Of a stretch of 64,000 nt of DNA, positions 34,977-44,322 are shown in pieces. The stretch is from JAPUME01 sp027294185 (GTDB taxonomy: Bacteria > Acidobacteriota > Terriglobia > UBA7540 > JAPUME01): the NCBI GenBank assembly GCA_963555835.3, contig CAUVWZ020000001.1:496001-560000 (forward strand), written 5' to 3'. Made by a program: the position numbers and the translations under genes. The notes below the pieces were generated by a model. The model searched no databases and was not told the origin of the DNA. It was given only the letters and a program-made list of their open reading frames with translations. Each line of letters opens with the position of its first letter. Within the stretch, counting starts at the first letter, position 1.

Positions 34977-36829
34977 ACTCCCGCCTGGGAGCCGTATGGG
35001 AACCGCCGGGCCGGTGCTGGTTCTGCGTCTGGGCTCCTCACGCCGAAAAGGTTGAAGTGCGAATCGTCGCGCCCCAGAAGAGGACGGTCGCGATGGAGGC
35101 CGAAGAACGCGGCTATCATCAAGCGGTGGTCGAAGATATCCAACCCGGCAGCCTCTACCTTTACCGGCTGCATGGAAAAACTGAAAAAAAAGAGCGACCC
35201 GACCCCGCTTCCCGGTCACAACCGCAGGGGGTCCACGGCCCCTCCGAAATTATCGATCCCCGCTTTCGGTGGGACGACGGCGGCTGGCAAGGTGCATCAC
35301 TCGAGGACTACGTTCTCTACGAACTTCACGTCGGAACCTTCACTCCTGAAGGCACCTTCGATGCAGCGATCGAACATCTGGACGATCTGCAGGACCTCGG
35401 AATCACGGCCATCGAAGTGATGCCTGTAGCCCAGTGCCCGGGCGAGAGGAACTGGGGTTACGACGGAGTTTACCCGTTCGCAGTGCAACATTCCTTTGGA
35501 GGGCCGGAGGGATTCAAACGGCTCATCAGCGCCTGCCACCTGCGCGGCCTCGCTGTGGTCCTGGATGTCGTCTACAACCACATCGGACCGGAAGGAAACT
35601 ACCTGGGTGATTTCGCCCCCTACTTCACCGACCGCACCAAGACCACCTGGGGACCGGCTCTAAATTTCGACGGCCCGCACAGCGATGAAGTGCAGCGTTA
35701 CTTTATTGAGAATGCACTTTACTGGTCGAGAGAATTTCATCTGGATGCCTTTCGGCTCGATGCCATCCATGCCATTGTGGAACCGGGGGCACGGCCTTTT
35801 CTCGAACAACTCGGCAAGGAGGTTCACCGGCAGGCCAAGCAAATGAATCGCAGGGTTTATCTGATTGCCGAAAGCGATCTCAACGACTCCCGCACGGTGG
35901 GCTCCGTCGAGAGTGGCGGCTACGGCCTGGACGCGCAATGGATGGACGACTTCCACCACGCACTGCACGCGCTGCTGACCGGCGAGCGGGACGGCACCTA
36001 TGCCGATTTCGGGAAGCTGGAGCACCTTGCCAAAGCTTTCCGGGAAGGCTTCGTTTACACGGGTCAACATTCCTCCTATCGGAAACGCTCCCACGGGACT
36101 TCCTCTCGCCACATCTCCCCTCATCGAATGGTGGTTTGCGCACAAAACCACGACCAGATCGGGAACCGTATGCGGGGCGAGCGTCTGAATCAGTTGGTGT
36201 CACTGGAGGAGTTCAAACTGTCAACAGGCGCCGTAATCCTCTCCCCATATATTCCTTTGCTCTTCATGGGCCAGGAATACGGGGAGACAGCCCCCTTTCA
36301 GTATTTCGTCTCTCATTCCGACCCGGGGCTTGTTGAAGCCGTAGGAAAGGGACGGAGGGAGGAATACGGCGCGTTTCATTGGAAAGGCGAACCACCCGAC
36401 CCCCAGAATGTACAGACCTTTCTCCGCTCGAAGCTGCAATGGGAATTGCGCAACGAAGGGCAACACCGGCTGCTATGGCAGTTCACAAGGGAACTTCTCC
36501 GGCTGCGGCGCGAACTCCCCGCCCTGCGGCATCTCAGCAAGGAAGGGATGGAGGTCCGCTGCGACGAGAAGAGCGATGTTCTCCAGGTTCGCCGCCGTCA
36601 TGAGGGAAACGAGGCGTTAGCCCTATTTCATTTCGGGAAGAGTAAGTCAACGATCTCGGTGCAGGGAATCAAGGGGCAGTGGCAACAAAGGTTGGATTCA
36701 ACCGACCCGCGCTGGGGAGGAAGTGGCAGCGAAATTCCCGGCGTGCTAGACTTCTCCGAGGAAGCCATTTTGCAGCTTCAGCCCACATCATTGGTCCTCT
36801 TCACTCACAACGAAGAGACCCACCCTTGA
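34973..36829 (+). CDS. treZ: Malto-oligosyltrehalose trehalohydrolase
   Basis: A 618-residue GH13 enzyme. The N-terminal CBM48-like domain (about 8-95: AVWEPPGRCWFCVWAPHAEKVEVRIV) precedes the barrel motifs YVLYELHVGTFTPEGTFDAAIEHLDDL, VVLDVVYNHIGPEGNYLGDFAPYF (family-typical), FRLDAIHAI (nucleophile), LIAESDLND (acid/base) and CAQNHDQIGNRMRG (third aspartate). YFTDRTKTTWGPALNFD is characteristic of TreZ. It hydrolyses the bond next to the terminal trehalose made by TreY, releasing free trehalose. The ATG lies in an ATGA overlap with glgB. A longer open frame upstream lies inside glgB and is rejected. treY follows after one gene. Confidence 0.95.
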   Translation: MNSRLGAVWEPPGRCWFCVWAPHAEKVEVRIVAPQKRTVAMEAEERGYHQAVVEDIQPGSLYLYRLHGKTEKKERPDPASRSQPQGVHGPSEIIDPRFRWDDGGWQGASLEDYVLYELHVGTFTPEGTFDAAIEHLDDLQDLGITAIEVMPVAQCPGERNWGYDGVYPFAVQHSFGGPEGFKRLISACHLRGLAVVLDVVYNHIGPEGNYLGDFAPYFTDRTKTTWGPALNFDGPHSDEVQRYFIENALYWSREFHLDAFRLDAIHAIVEPGARPFLEQLGKEVHRQAKQMNRRVYLIAESDLNDSRTVGSVESGGYGLDAQWMDDFHHALHALLTGERDGTYADFGKLEHLAKAFREGFVYTGQHSSYRKRSHGTSSRHISPHRMVVCAQNHDQIGNRMRGERLNQLVSLEEFKLSTGAVILSPYIPLLFMGQEYGETAPFQYFVSHSDPGLVEAVGKGRREEYGAFHWKGEPPDPQNVQTFLRSKLQWELRNEGQHRLLWQFTRELLRLRRELPALRHLSKEGMEVRCDEKSDVLQVRRRHEGNEALALFHFGKSKSTISVQGIKGQWQQRLDSTDPRWGGSGSEIPGVLDFSEEAILQLQPTSLVLFTHNEETHP

Positions 36830-36837
36830 ATGGATAA

Positions 36838-39255
36838 ATGGAACGATACGTTTGCATTCACGGACATTTCTATCAGCCTCCGCGGGAGAATCCCTGGCTG
36901 GAAGTTATCGAACTGCAGGACTCGGCCTACCCCTACCACGACTGGAACGAGCGGATTACCGCAGAGTGCTACGCCACGAACGCCGCCTCGCGGATTCTCG
37001 ATGACGAGAACCGCATCGAATCCATTACCAATAACTATTCCAAGATCAGCTTCGACTTCGGCCCGACGCTGCTATCGTGGCTGGAAGGTAAGTCGCCCAA
37101 GGTCTACGCGGCCATTCTCGATGCCGACCGCGAAAGCCGCCGGATGTTCTCCGGCCACGGCTCGGCTCTGGCGCAGGCGTACAACCATACGATTCTGCCC
37201 CTTTCGAACCGGCGCGATAAATACACGCAAATCCTCTGGGGCGTTCGCGACTTCGAGCATCGCTTCGGCCGGTCTCCGGAAGGAATGTGGCTCCCGGAAA
37301 CCGCAGTAGATCTGGAAACGCTCGAGATCCTGGTGGAGCTGGGGATTCGCTTCACCCTGCTCGCGCCCCATCAAGCCCGGCGTGTGCGGAAGATCGGCGG
37401 CCGCGCTTGGCGGGACGTGAGTGGGACCCGCATCGACCCTACCATGCCCTACCTGCTGCGCCTGCCTTCCGGGCGGACGATCCAGATTTTCTTCTACGAC
37501 GGGCCCATTTCGCGCGCCGTGGCCTTTGAGCAGCTCCTCCGCAATGGCGAACAATTCGCCCAGCGAATTCTCGGCTCCTATTCCGAGGGGCGCGACTGGC
37601 CTCAATTGGCCCACATCGCAACGGACGGTGAAACCTACGGGCACCACCACCGGCACGGCGACATGGCACTCTCGTTCGCCCTGCATCATATTGAATCGAA
37701 CCATCTGGCCAAAATCACGAACTACGGCGAATACTTGGAGCGGCATCCGCCGACTCGCCAGGTGGAAATCTTCGAAAATACTTCCTGGTCCTGTGAGCAC
37801 GGCATCGAGAGATGGCGGAGCGACTGCGGCTGCAACTCCGGACGGCATTCGGGATGGAACCAGGGTTGGCGAGCTCCTCTGCGAGAGGCGCTCGACGGGC
37901 TTCGTGATAACCTTGCAGACTCCTTTGAAGAAAAGTCCCGCGCTTTGCTCAAAGATCCCTGGGAAGCCAGGAATGAATACATCAGCATCGTATTGGACCG
38001 AACTGCTGAAAACATTGAAAGATTCCTGGCCACCCACGCCGCCGGTGGCTGGGGAGAGGCCGAAAAAGTTACGGTTCTGAAACTGCTCGAGCTCGAACGT
38101 CATGCCATGCTGATGTACACGAGCTGCGGCTGGTTTTTCGACGACATCTCCGGCATCGAAACCGTCCAGGTCATTCAGTACGCCGGACGGGCCATCCAAT
38201 TGGGGCAGGAACTCTTCACAGATTCCTTTGAGTCGACTTTCTTTGAAAACCTCGCCCGGGCCAGGAGCAATGTCCCCGAGCACGGGGACGGCGCCCAGGT
38301 CTATGAGGAATTCGTAAAGCCCACCATGATCGACCTTCGAAAAGTAGGGGCGCACTATGCGTCCAGCTATCTGTTCGAGGACTATGGTGACCATTCGCGG
38401 ATCTTCTGCTACACGGTCGAGAAGGAAGACCTTCGACTTCAGGAGGCGGGAAAGACTCGGTTGGCCGTAGGACGCGCCCGATTTACCTCCGAGATTACGA
38501 GAGAATCTTCCCTGCTGAGTTTCGGAGTTCTTCATCTGGGAGACCACAACCTGAGCGCGGGGGTCCGGGAGTTCCGCGGTCAGGAAGCCTACCAGAGTCT
38601 CGCTCAAGAGGTGACCGCAGGCTTCGAACGTGCCGACCTTCCCGAGGTCATTCGACTGTTGGACCGCTACTTTGAAGGTTTCACCTTTTCACTGAAATCT
38701 CTCTTCCGCGATGAGCAGCGAAAGATTCTGAACCTGATCCTCGATTCGACGCTTGCCGAAGCAGAATCGGCCTACCGCCAGGTTTATGAACATCACGCGC
38801 CGTTGATGCGCTTTCTCGAAGACCTGGGCAGCCCGCTGCCACGGGTCTTTCATACGACGGCAGAATTCGTCCTGAACGCGAACCTCCGGCGCGCAATGGA
38901 AACCGATCAGATTGATCCCGAACGAATCACAGCCTTGCGCGATGAGGCAAAAAGATCCAATGTCAAACTCGACACCTCCGGCCTCGCCTACGCGCTGGGG
39001 CAGACTCTTGAGAGAATCATGGAGCGTTTCCTTGGCGACCCTGATGAGCTTTCGCTTCTTGAAAGGCTCGAAGCCGTTGCGGGAATGGTTCATTCCCTGC
39101 CCTTCGAAGTAAACCTCTGGAAAACACAAAACCTCTACTACGAAATGCTGCAGGGGGTCCTGCCCGAGTTCCGCGCTCGAAGTGACCCGGAAGCCCGGAG
39201 ATGGACACAACTGTTCACTGCGCTCGGCCGGAAGCTTTTCGTTCGCGTCGACTAG
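36838..39255 (+). CDS. Glycoside hydrolase family 57 protein with DUF3536 domain
   Basis: An 805-residue cytoplasmic protein. The N-terminal GH57-like (beta/alpha)7 domain begins ERYVCIHGHFYQPPRENPW (about 2-20). Further motifs are EGMWLPETAVDLETLEIL (about 148-165) and HIATDGETYGHHHRHGD (about 259-275), which holds the acidic residue of the GH57 active site. The C-terminal half, from about 300 (WSCEHGIERWRSDCGCN, then ARFTSEITRESSLLSFGVLHLGDHN), is DUF3536. GH57 enzymes cleave or transfer alpha-glucans. The position between treZ and treY, 8 bases after treZ, suggests glycogen or maltodextrin processing, perhaps the debranching or branching step missing here. The precise activity is unknown. 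Confidence 0.85.
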   Translation: MERYVCIHGHFYQPPRENPWLEVIELQDSAYPYHDWNERITAECYATNAASRILDDENRIESITNNYSKISFDFGPTLLSWLEGKSPKVYAAILDADRESRRMFSGHGSALAQAYNHTILPLSNRRDKYTQILWGVRDFEHRFGRSPEGMWLPETAVDLETLEILVELGIRFTLLAPHQARRVRKIGGRAWRDVSGTRIDPTMPYLLRLPSGRTIQIFFYDGPISRAVAFEQLLRNGEQFAQRILGSYSEGRDWPQLAHIATDGETYGHHHRHGDMALSFALHHIESNHLAKITNYGEYLERHPPTRQVEIFENTSWSCEHGIERWRSDCGCNSGRHSGWNQGWRAPLREALDGLRDNLADSFEEKSRALLKDPWEARNEYISIVLDRTAENIERFLATHAAGGWGEAEKVTVLKLLELERHAMLMYTSCGWFFDDISGIETVQVIQYAGRAIQLGQELFTDSFESTFFENLARARSNVPEHGDGAQVYEEFVKPTMIDLRKVGAHYASSYLFEDYGDHSRIFCYTVEKEDLRLQEAGKTRLAVGRARFTSEITRESSLLSFGVLHLGDHNLSAGVREFRGQEAYQSLAQEVTAGFERADLPEVIRLLDRYFEGFTFSLKSLFRDEQRKILNLILDSTLAEAESAYRQVYEHHAPLMRFLEDLGSPLPRVFHTTAEFVLNANLRRAMETDQIDPERITALRDEAKRSNVKLDTSGLAYALGQTLERIMERFLGDPDELSLLERLEAVAGMVHSLPFEVNLWKTQNLYYEMLQGVLPEFRARSDPEARRWTQLFTALGRKLFVRVD

Positions 39256-39263
39256 CCTCACTC

Positions 39264-42101
39264 ATGCCCGCCTCACCTGTGCCGATCGCCACCTACCGAC
39301 TGCAGTTCAACGGAAACTTTCGTTTTGAAGATGCCCGAGGGCTGATCGGATACCTCCACCAGCTCGGCATCAGCGACCTCTATGCCTCGCCGGTCTTTGC
39401 GTCCCGAAGAGGCAGCTTGCACGGGTACGACGTGACGGACCCGACGCGGCTGAATCCGGAACTGGGAACCGGAGCGGAGTTCGACGGCCTGTGTCGCGAT
39501 TTGAAGAACGGCGCAATGGGTCTTCTGCTCGACATGGTTCCCAACCACATGGCGGCAAGCCGTGAAAATCCCTGGTGGAGAGACGTGCTCGAAAACGGAC
39601 CGGCGTCTCCTTTCGCCGAATATTTCGATATTGACTGGCATCCCTCCGAGGGGAGCCTTCAGAACCGCGTGCTTTTACCCATTCTCGGCGCTCCGCTTCA
39701 GGAGGTTATCGAAAATCAGGAACTCACAGTTTCAATGGAAGAAGGTGGTTTCTCACTCCACTACCATGACCATCGGCTTCCGCTTTCTCTCGCTTCCTAT
39801 CGTCTTATCCTCGGCTCCAGGATCGAGTCCCTCGGCTCGAATCATCCTGCAATCCGAAGGGTCAAAGAGCTTTCTCGTAGCTTGTTGGCACGCCCGACTC
39901 CGGACTCGATTCATTTCAATAAGGGCCAGGACCATTCTGCTGAGAACAATTCGTTGAAGCAAAGACTTCGACGACTTCAACTGACTCATCCTGAGATCAA
40001 ATCCTGGATCGGGCGAAACCTCGAATCTATAGGAGGCGGAAAGGGTGAACCGAAGAGCTTCGTCCTGTTGAAGCAGTTGCTGCATATGCAATTCTATCGG
40101 CTATCGTTTTGGCGCGAGGGAAACAAATCGCTCAACTACCGGCGGTTTTTTGACATCAGCGATTTGGCAGGTGTGCGGGTCGAAGATAGAAACGTTTTCG
40201 AGTCAACACACGCTCTGCTGTGGAAGCTCACTCGACAGGGTAAGGTTACCGGAACTCGCCTAGATCACATCGATGGTCTGAAAGATCCCGCGGAATACCT
40301 CGAAAGGCTTCAAAATCACCTGACCTCAGATGCGGGCAAAGACAAATCAAAACCCTATTTGCTTGTAGAGAAGATCCTCTCCCCTGGGGAGTCTTTGCCG
40401 TCCGCGTGGCCTGTTGCGGGCACAACCGGCTACGATTTCTTGAATCTGCTGAACGGCCTGTTTGTGAATTCAAAAGGAAGCCGTGCTCTGCTTCGAAGCT
40501 ACCTTGAATTTCTCGGACGAAAGTATACGGCCAAAGATATGGGAATCGAGAAGAAAAAGCAGGTCATGGAGACGCTATTCGCCGGAGAGATGTGCACGTT
40601 GGGAAACCGCCTCGAACAACTGAAACGACAAGACACGACCGTCCGCGATCTGCCGACGAACGAACTCCAGCGAGCGCTGATGGAAGTGACTGCCTGCCTT
40701 CCCGTCTATCGAACCTACATTCGCAACCAAAAGGTGAATCTCTCCGACCGGCGAATCATCGCCCAAGCCATTCGAGAAGCACAGCGACGAAACTCCGCAA
40801 TCGCGCCTTTAGCCTTTGGCTTCCTTAAGAAGGCGCTCTTGCTCGAATACCCTCTCCGTGCACAGAGGGCGGGCTGTCTCGACTTCGTGATGCGCTGGCA
40901 GCAATTCACCGGACCCATCACAGCCAAGGGAATCGAAGATACCCTGCTTTACACCTACAACCGGCTGATCTCATCGAATGAAGTTGGAGGAAACCCCGAC
41001 GATCCGGGGCTGACCCCCGCTCGGTTTCTCCGCCAACTCCGCATACGGCAGAGGCGCTGGCCTCATACGCTCAATGCCACCTCCACGCATGATACGAAGC
41101 GCAGCGAGGATGTCCGCGCACGCATCAATGTTCTCTCTGAAATCCCCAAGATTTGGACGACGCACCTTGCGCGTTGGGCTCGATGGAACCGGCCCATCAA
41201 GCGCATTGTAGGTGGACTACCCGTGCCGGAAGGAAACGAAGAAATCCTCTTTTACCAAACCCTGGTCGGATCGTGGCCACTCGCCGAAAGGGAGTTATCT
41301 TCTTACCGAAAACGGATTCAGGCCTTCATGGTCAAGGCGGCACGGGAAGCCAAGGTCCACACGAACTGGCACGACGCTGACTCGGAGCACGAAAAAGCCC
41401 TTCAGGATTGTGTGGCTGCTGCGCTGAAACGCTCATCGAAAAACAGATTTCTGAAGGACTTTCTGGGATTCGAAAAGAGAATCGCCCGGTGTGGGGCCTG
41501 GAATTCTCTGGCACAGGTTCTGCTCAAGATCACCTGCCCCGGTGTTCCCGATATCTACCAGGGAAATGAGCTTTGGGATTTCAGCCTGGTGGACCCGGAC
41601 AATCGGCGCCCGGTCAATTTCAGAAAACGGATCCGGCGCCTTCAGGAAATCGAGTCACGAGCGGCTCCCGATAGCGTGCCGCTGATCAAGGAACTTCTGA
41701 CGAAATGGGAGGATGGGCGGGTCAAACTTTTCCTCACCTGGAAGGCGTTGAACTTCCGACGATCCCAGCAGGAAGTTTTTCTAAAAGGCGACCTCATTCC
41801 GCTTGGAGCTACCGGCATAGGGAAAGAACACGTCTGCACCTTCGCTCGTCGAATGGGAAAGGGATGGGTCGTGGTGGTAACTCCGCAAATGACGGCGAAA
41901 CTCTCAGGTGGAAGAGTTCCTCTCGGCCGGAAGGTGTGGGGCACGGGCAGGCTCCGGCTGCCGCGCGGAGCTCCCCGACATTGGCAGAACGTTTTGACGG
42001 GCAAAACTCTGAAATCCATGCCGGCCAACAGAAGCCATTTCCTTCGCCTTCACGAGGTATTCCGTCATTTTCCGGTTGCGCTTCTAAGACCCCTCCCCTG
42101 A
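39264..42101 (+). CDS. treY: Malto-oligosyltrehalose synthase
   Basis: A 945-residue GH13 isomerase. The beginning PIATYRLQFNGNFRFEDARGLIGYL is the classic TreY N-terminus. YASPVFASRRGSLHGYDVTDP, LLLDMVPNHMA and RFFDISDLAGVRVED follow, then TGTRLDHIDGLKDP with the nucleophile aspartate, YLLVEKILSPGE with the acid/base glutamate and NATSTHDTKRSEDVRARI with the third carboxylate. VPDIYQGNELWDFSLVDPDNRRPV closes the barrel. It converts the reducing-end maltose of maltodextrins to a trehalose unit. The ATG at 39264 is 8 bases after the GH57 stop. Codon use in the middle part looks less GC-rich than in treZ. Confidence 0.96.
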   Translation: MPASPVPIATYRLQFNGNFRFEDARGLIGYLHQLGISDLYASPVFASRRGSLHGYDVTDPTRLNPELGTGAEFDGLCRDLKNGAMGLLLDMVPNHMAASRENPWWRDVLENGPASPFAEYFDIDWHPSEGSLQNRVLLPILGAPLQEVIENQELTVSMEEGGFSLHYHDHRLPLSLASYRLILGSRIESLGSNHPAIRRVKELSRSLLARPTPDSIHFNKGQDHSAENNSLKQRLRRLQLTHPEIKSWIGRNLESIGGGKGEPKSFVLLKQLLHMQFYRLSFWREGNKSLNYRRFFDISDLAGVRVEDRNVFESTHALLWKLTRQGKVTGTRLDHIDGLKDPAEYLERLQNHLTSDAGKDKSKPYLLVEKILSPGESLPSAWPVAGTTGYDFLNLLNGLFVNSKGSRALLRSYLEFLGRKYTAKDMGIEKKKQVMETLFAGEMCTLGNRLEQLKRQDTTVRDLPTNELQRALMEVTACLPVYRTYIRNQKVNLSDRRIIAQAIREAQRRNSAIAPLAFGFLKKALLLEYPLRAQRAGCLDFVMRWQQFTGPITAKGIEDTLLYTYNRLISSNEVGGNPDDPGLTPARFLRQLRIRQRRWPHTLNATSTHDTKRSEDVRARINVLSEIPKIWTTHLARWARWNRPIKRIVGGLPVPEGNEEILFYQTLVGSWPLAERELSSYRKRIQAFMVKAAREAKVHTNWHDADSEHEKALQDCVAAALKRSSKNRFLKDFLGFEKRIARCGAWNSLAQVLLKITCPGVPDIYQGNELWDFSLVDPDNRRPVNFRKRIRRLQEIESRAAPDSVPLIKELLTKWEDGRVKLFLTWKALNFRRSQQEVFLKGDLIPLGATGIGKEHVCTFARRMGKGWVVVVTPQMTAKLSGGRVPLGRKVWGTGRLRLPRGAPRHWQNVLTGKTLKSMPANRSHFLRLHEVFRHFPVALLRPLP

Positions 42102-42162
42102 GAGACGCCGCCACCGAGATCAAGAACCCTGGTCTCCCCTACCGGCAAATTCTCGAGTTGCA

Positions 42163-43338
42163 TCAGAGCACCTCGGTCAGTGATGCGGCTCCCTCAGAGG
42201 GTTGAAAGAGAAACGTCTGGGGTTCGAGAGCTGTGGTTTCCCGGTACTCCTTTTCGAGAGCGGCGGCGGCAAGTTGGGTGAATTCCCGCTTTACCAGAGT
42301 CACCGTACAACCTCCGAAACCCGCTCCCGTCATTCGAGAGCCGAGGACCCCCGGCTGGCGACGCGCAATCTCCGCCATTGTGTCCAACTCGGCGCAACTC
42401 ACTTCGTAGTCGTCCCGCAGGCTCTGGTGAGACTCATTCATCAGCCTGCCGAAATCTTCCACCCGATTCTCTTCGAGTGCTCGAACCGCCTCGAGCGTCC
42501 GTCGGTTTTCATTCACCACATGAGAGGCGCGTTTCCACACCAACGGGTCAAGCGAGGATCGATGCCGTTCGAGATCGGCAGGCTCTATATCTCTCAATGA
42601 AGATGCCGAGCGGCCCGCCGCGGCCAGTTGTTTCAGGGCCTTTCGGCACTGCTCGACCCGCATCCGGTATTCGGATTGTGCCAGGGAACGTTTCACCCCG
42701 GTGTTGGAAACCACCACACTGACATCTTTCGGCATTGGAACTTGACGGTAACTCAGGTCCCGGCAATCGAGCAGCAGGGCATGATCTCGCTGTCCCAGGT
42801 GTGCGATGAACTGGTCCATCACGCCACAGGGCACTCCCACGAAATCATTTTCGGCCCGGCGGGCCAGGCGGACGACTTCGAGGGGGGCAAGAGAAATCCG
42901 ATCCAATTGCTGCCAACAATTGACCAGAGCAACCTCCAATGCCGCCGAAGAACTAAGTCCCGCCTCGCGGGGCACATCACCCGCGATCCAAAGGTCCGCA
43001 CCGGAAAGGTGAAACCCCGCCTGTTCCAGGAAGTGCGCGACACCTCGGACGTAATTGCCCCACCGAAGCGAAGAGTCGGGCTCGATTCGGTCCAGAGAAA
43101 ACTCCACCGAGCCGGAAAACTGTTCCGAGGTTGCCCGCACCTGCCGATCTTTTCTCTTCGCGGCAGCCACACGGATAGTGCGATCCATGGCCACGGGCAG
43201 AACCCAGCCTTCGTTGTAATCCGTATGCTCTCCAATCAGGTTCACGCGGCCCGGCGCCTCTCGGACGACATCAGCCTCCCGACCATAGCAGGCGCGGAAG
43301 GCTTTTCGAGTTGACACGCCGGCAGAGGCGGGAGCCAT
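42163..43338 (-). CDS. galK: Galactokinase
   Basis: A 391-residue GHMP kinase of normal length. The galactokinase signature GRVNLIGEHTDYNEGWVLP lies at about 31-49, the ATP loop GLSSSAALEVAL at about 135-146 and the catalytic-base region GVPCGVMDQFI follows. The C-terminal GSRMTGAGFGGCTVTLV is the third GHMP motif. It phosphorylates galactose at C1 in the Leloir pathway. Its ATG overlaps the galT stop by one base (TGATG), so galT-galK is translated as a pair. It converges on treY with 61 bases between the stops. Confidence 0.96.
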   Translation of the reverse strand: MAPASAGVSTRKAFRACYGREADVVREAPGRVNLIGEHTDYNEGWVLPVAMDRTIRVAAAKRKDRQVRATSEQFSGSVEFSLDRIEPDSSLRWGNYVRGVAHFLEQAGFHLSGADLWIAGDVPREAGLSSSAALEVALVNCWQQLDRISLAPLEVVRLARRAENDFVGVPCGVMDQFIAHLGQRDHALLLDCRDLSYRQVPMPKDVSVVVSNTGVKRSLAQSEYRMRVEQCRKALKQLAAAGRSASSLRDIEPADLERHRSSLDPLVWKRASHVVNENRRTLEAVRALEENRVEDFGRLMNESHQSLRDDYEVSCAELDTMAEIARRQPGVLGSRMTGAGFGGCTVTLVKREFTQLAAAALEKEYRETTALEPQTFLFQPSEGAASLTEVL

Positions 43339-44303
43339 CAGAGGTCCTTTCTGTTTCTCGGAAAAGTCTCTGCCAATTCGTGAGCGGTCTCTTCCGCCAC
43401 CGCGTCATTCAAAAAGGTGCCTCCCCCCATTTCACAACTGGCCAGGTACTTGATTTGTTCCTTGCCGCGGAGGGGCGGATAGAACTCGATATGAAAATGA
43501 AAGGTGCGGTAGGGCCCCCGAAGAGGCGCCTGATGGAAGAGCATCATGTAGGGAAAGGGAATGTTCCACAGGTTGTCGTATTTGAGCGTTACCCACTTCA
43601 GAATCTCGGCCAAACCGGTCTGCTCGGCACGGGTCAGGTGCTCAAGTGTTCCCAGGTGGCGGCGCGAGTAGACGTGAACTTCGTAGGGCCAGCGGGCGAA
43701 GAAAGGGATGAAAGCCGTGAAGTGACGATTCTGGGCCACGATCCGCTTCCGCGCCTTCCGCTCCTCTCGAAGCACATCGCAGAAAAGACAGCGACGCTTG
43801 CGGCGAAAATGCGAACGGGCGGAAGCAATCTCCCTTTCCAGTCGAGGGGGCACGTAAGGGAAGGCGTAGATTTGCCCGTGAGGATGGGGCATGGTCACGC
43901 CGATCACTTCTCCCCGGTTTTCAAAGATCAGAACATAACGGAGAGCAGGGTTCCTTTTGTGCTCCAGGAATCGACGTTTCCACAAGCCCACCAGTTTTAC
44001 CAGGTGGGGAATGGGGAGCTGCGAGAGGGCCTTCTTATGGTCCGGATGGTAGAGCACCACGTCACAGGCGCCTTCGGAGGCGCGAACCGGAGAAAGCTTT
44101 GTGCCCTGAACAGAAGGGGGCGGAGGGGGAGAAGAGAAAGCCGGGAAGTCATTCGGATAGAGAAAAACGTCGTAGTCCTCAGGTACGCGTCCCGAACCGG
44201 GACAGAAGGGACAATCCTCGCGGGGCATAACGGGGCGGCCCCGGCGGTGCGCAGCGGTCGCCACCCATTCGGCCAGAATCGGATTCCATCGTAACTCGGT
44301 CAT
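43338..44303 (-). CDS. galT: Galactose-1-phosphate uridylyltransferase
   Basis: A 321-residue enzyme of the GalT/HIT-related family. CPFCPGSG (about 31-38) gives two cysteines of the structural metal site. ENRGEVIGVTMPHPHGQIYAFPYVP contains the HPHGQ active site, whose first histidine becomes uridylylated. CLFCDVL and FARWPYEVHVYSRRH are further family motifs. It exchanges UMP between UDP-glucose and galactose-1-phosphate, giving glucose-1-phosphate that glgC in this window can use. First gene of the galT-galK pair. The UDP-galactose 4-epimerase is not in view. Confidence 0.95.
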   Translation of the reverse strand: MTELRWNPILAEWVATAAHRRGRPVMPREDCPFCPGSGRVPEDYDVFLYPNDFPAFSSPPPPPSVQGTKLSPVRASEGACDVVLYHPDHKKALSQLPIPHLVKLVGLWKRRFLEHKRNPALRYVLIFENRGEVIGVTMPHPHGQIYAFPYVPPRLEREIASARSHFRRKRRCLFCDVLREERKARKRIVAQNRHFTAFIPFFARWPYEVHVYSRRHLGTLEHLTRAEQTGLAEILKWVTLKYDNLWNIPFPYMMLFHQAPLRGPYRTFHFHIEFYPPLRGKEQIKYLASCEMGGGTFLNDAVAEETAHELAETFPRNRKDL

Positions 44304-44322
44304 TGTTTCTTATTGGTGTGGA

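Noticed and set aside
37072..38607. 511-codon minus-strand frame inside the GH57-DUF3536 gene
   Set aside because: It is the longest antisense frame of the window but lies in a gene with strong GH57 motifs and has no ribosome site or domain.
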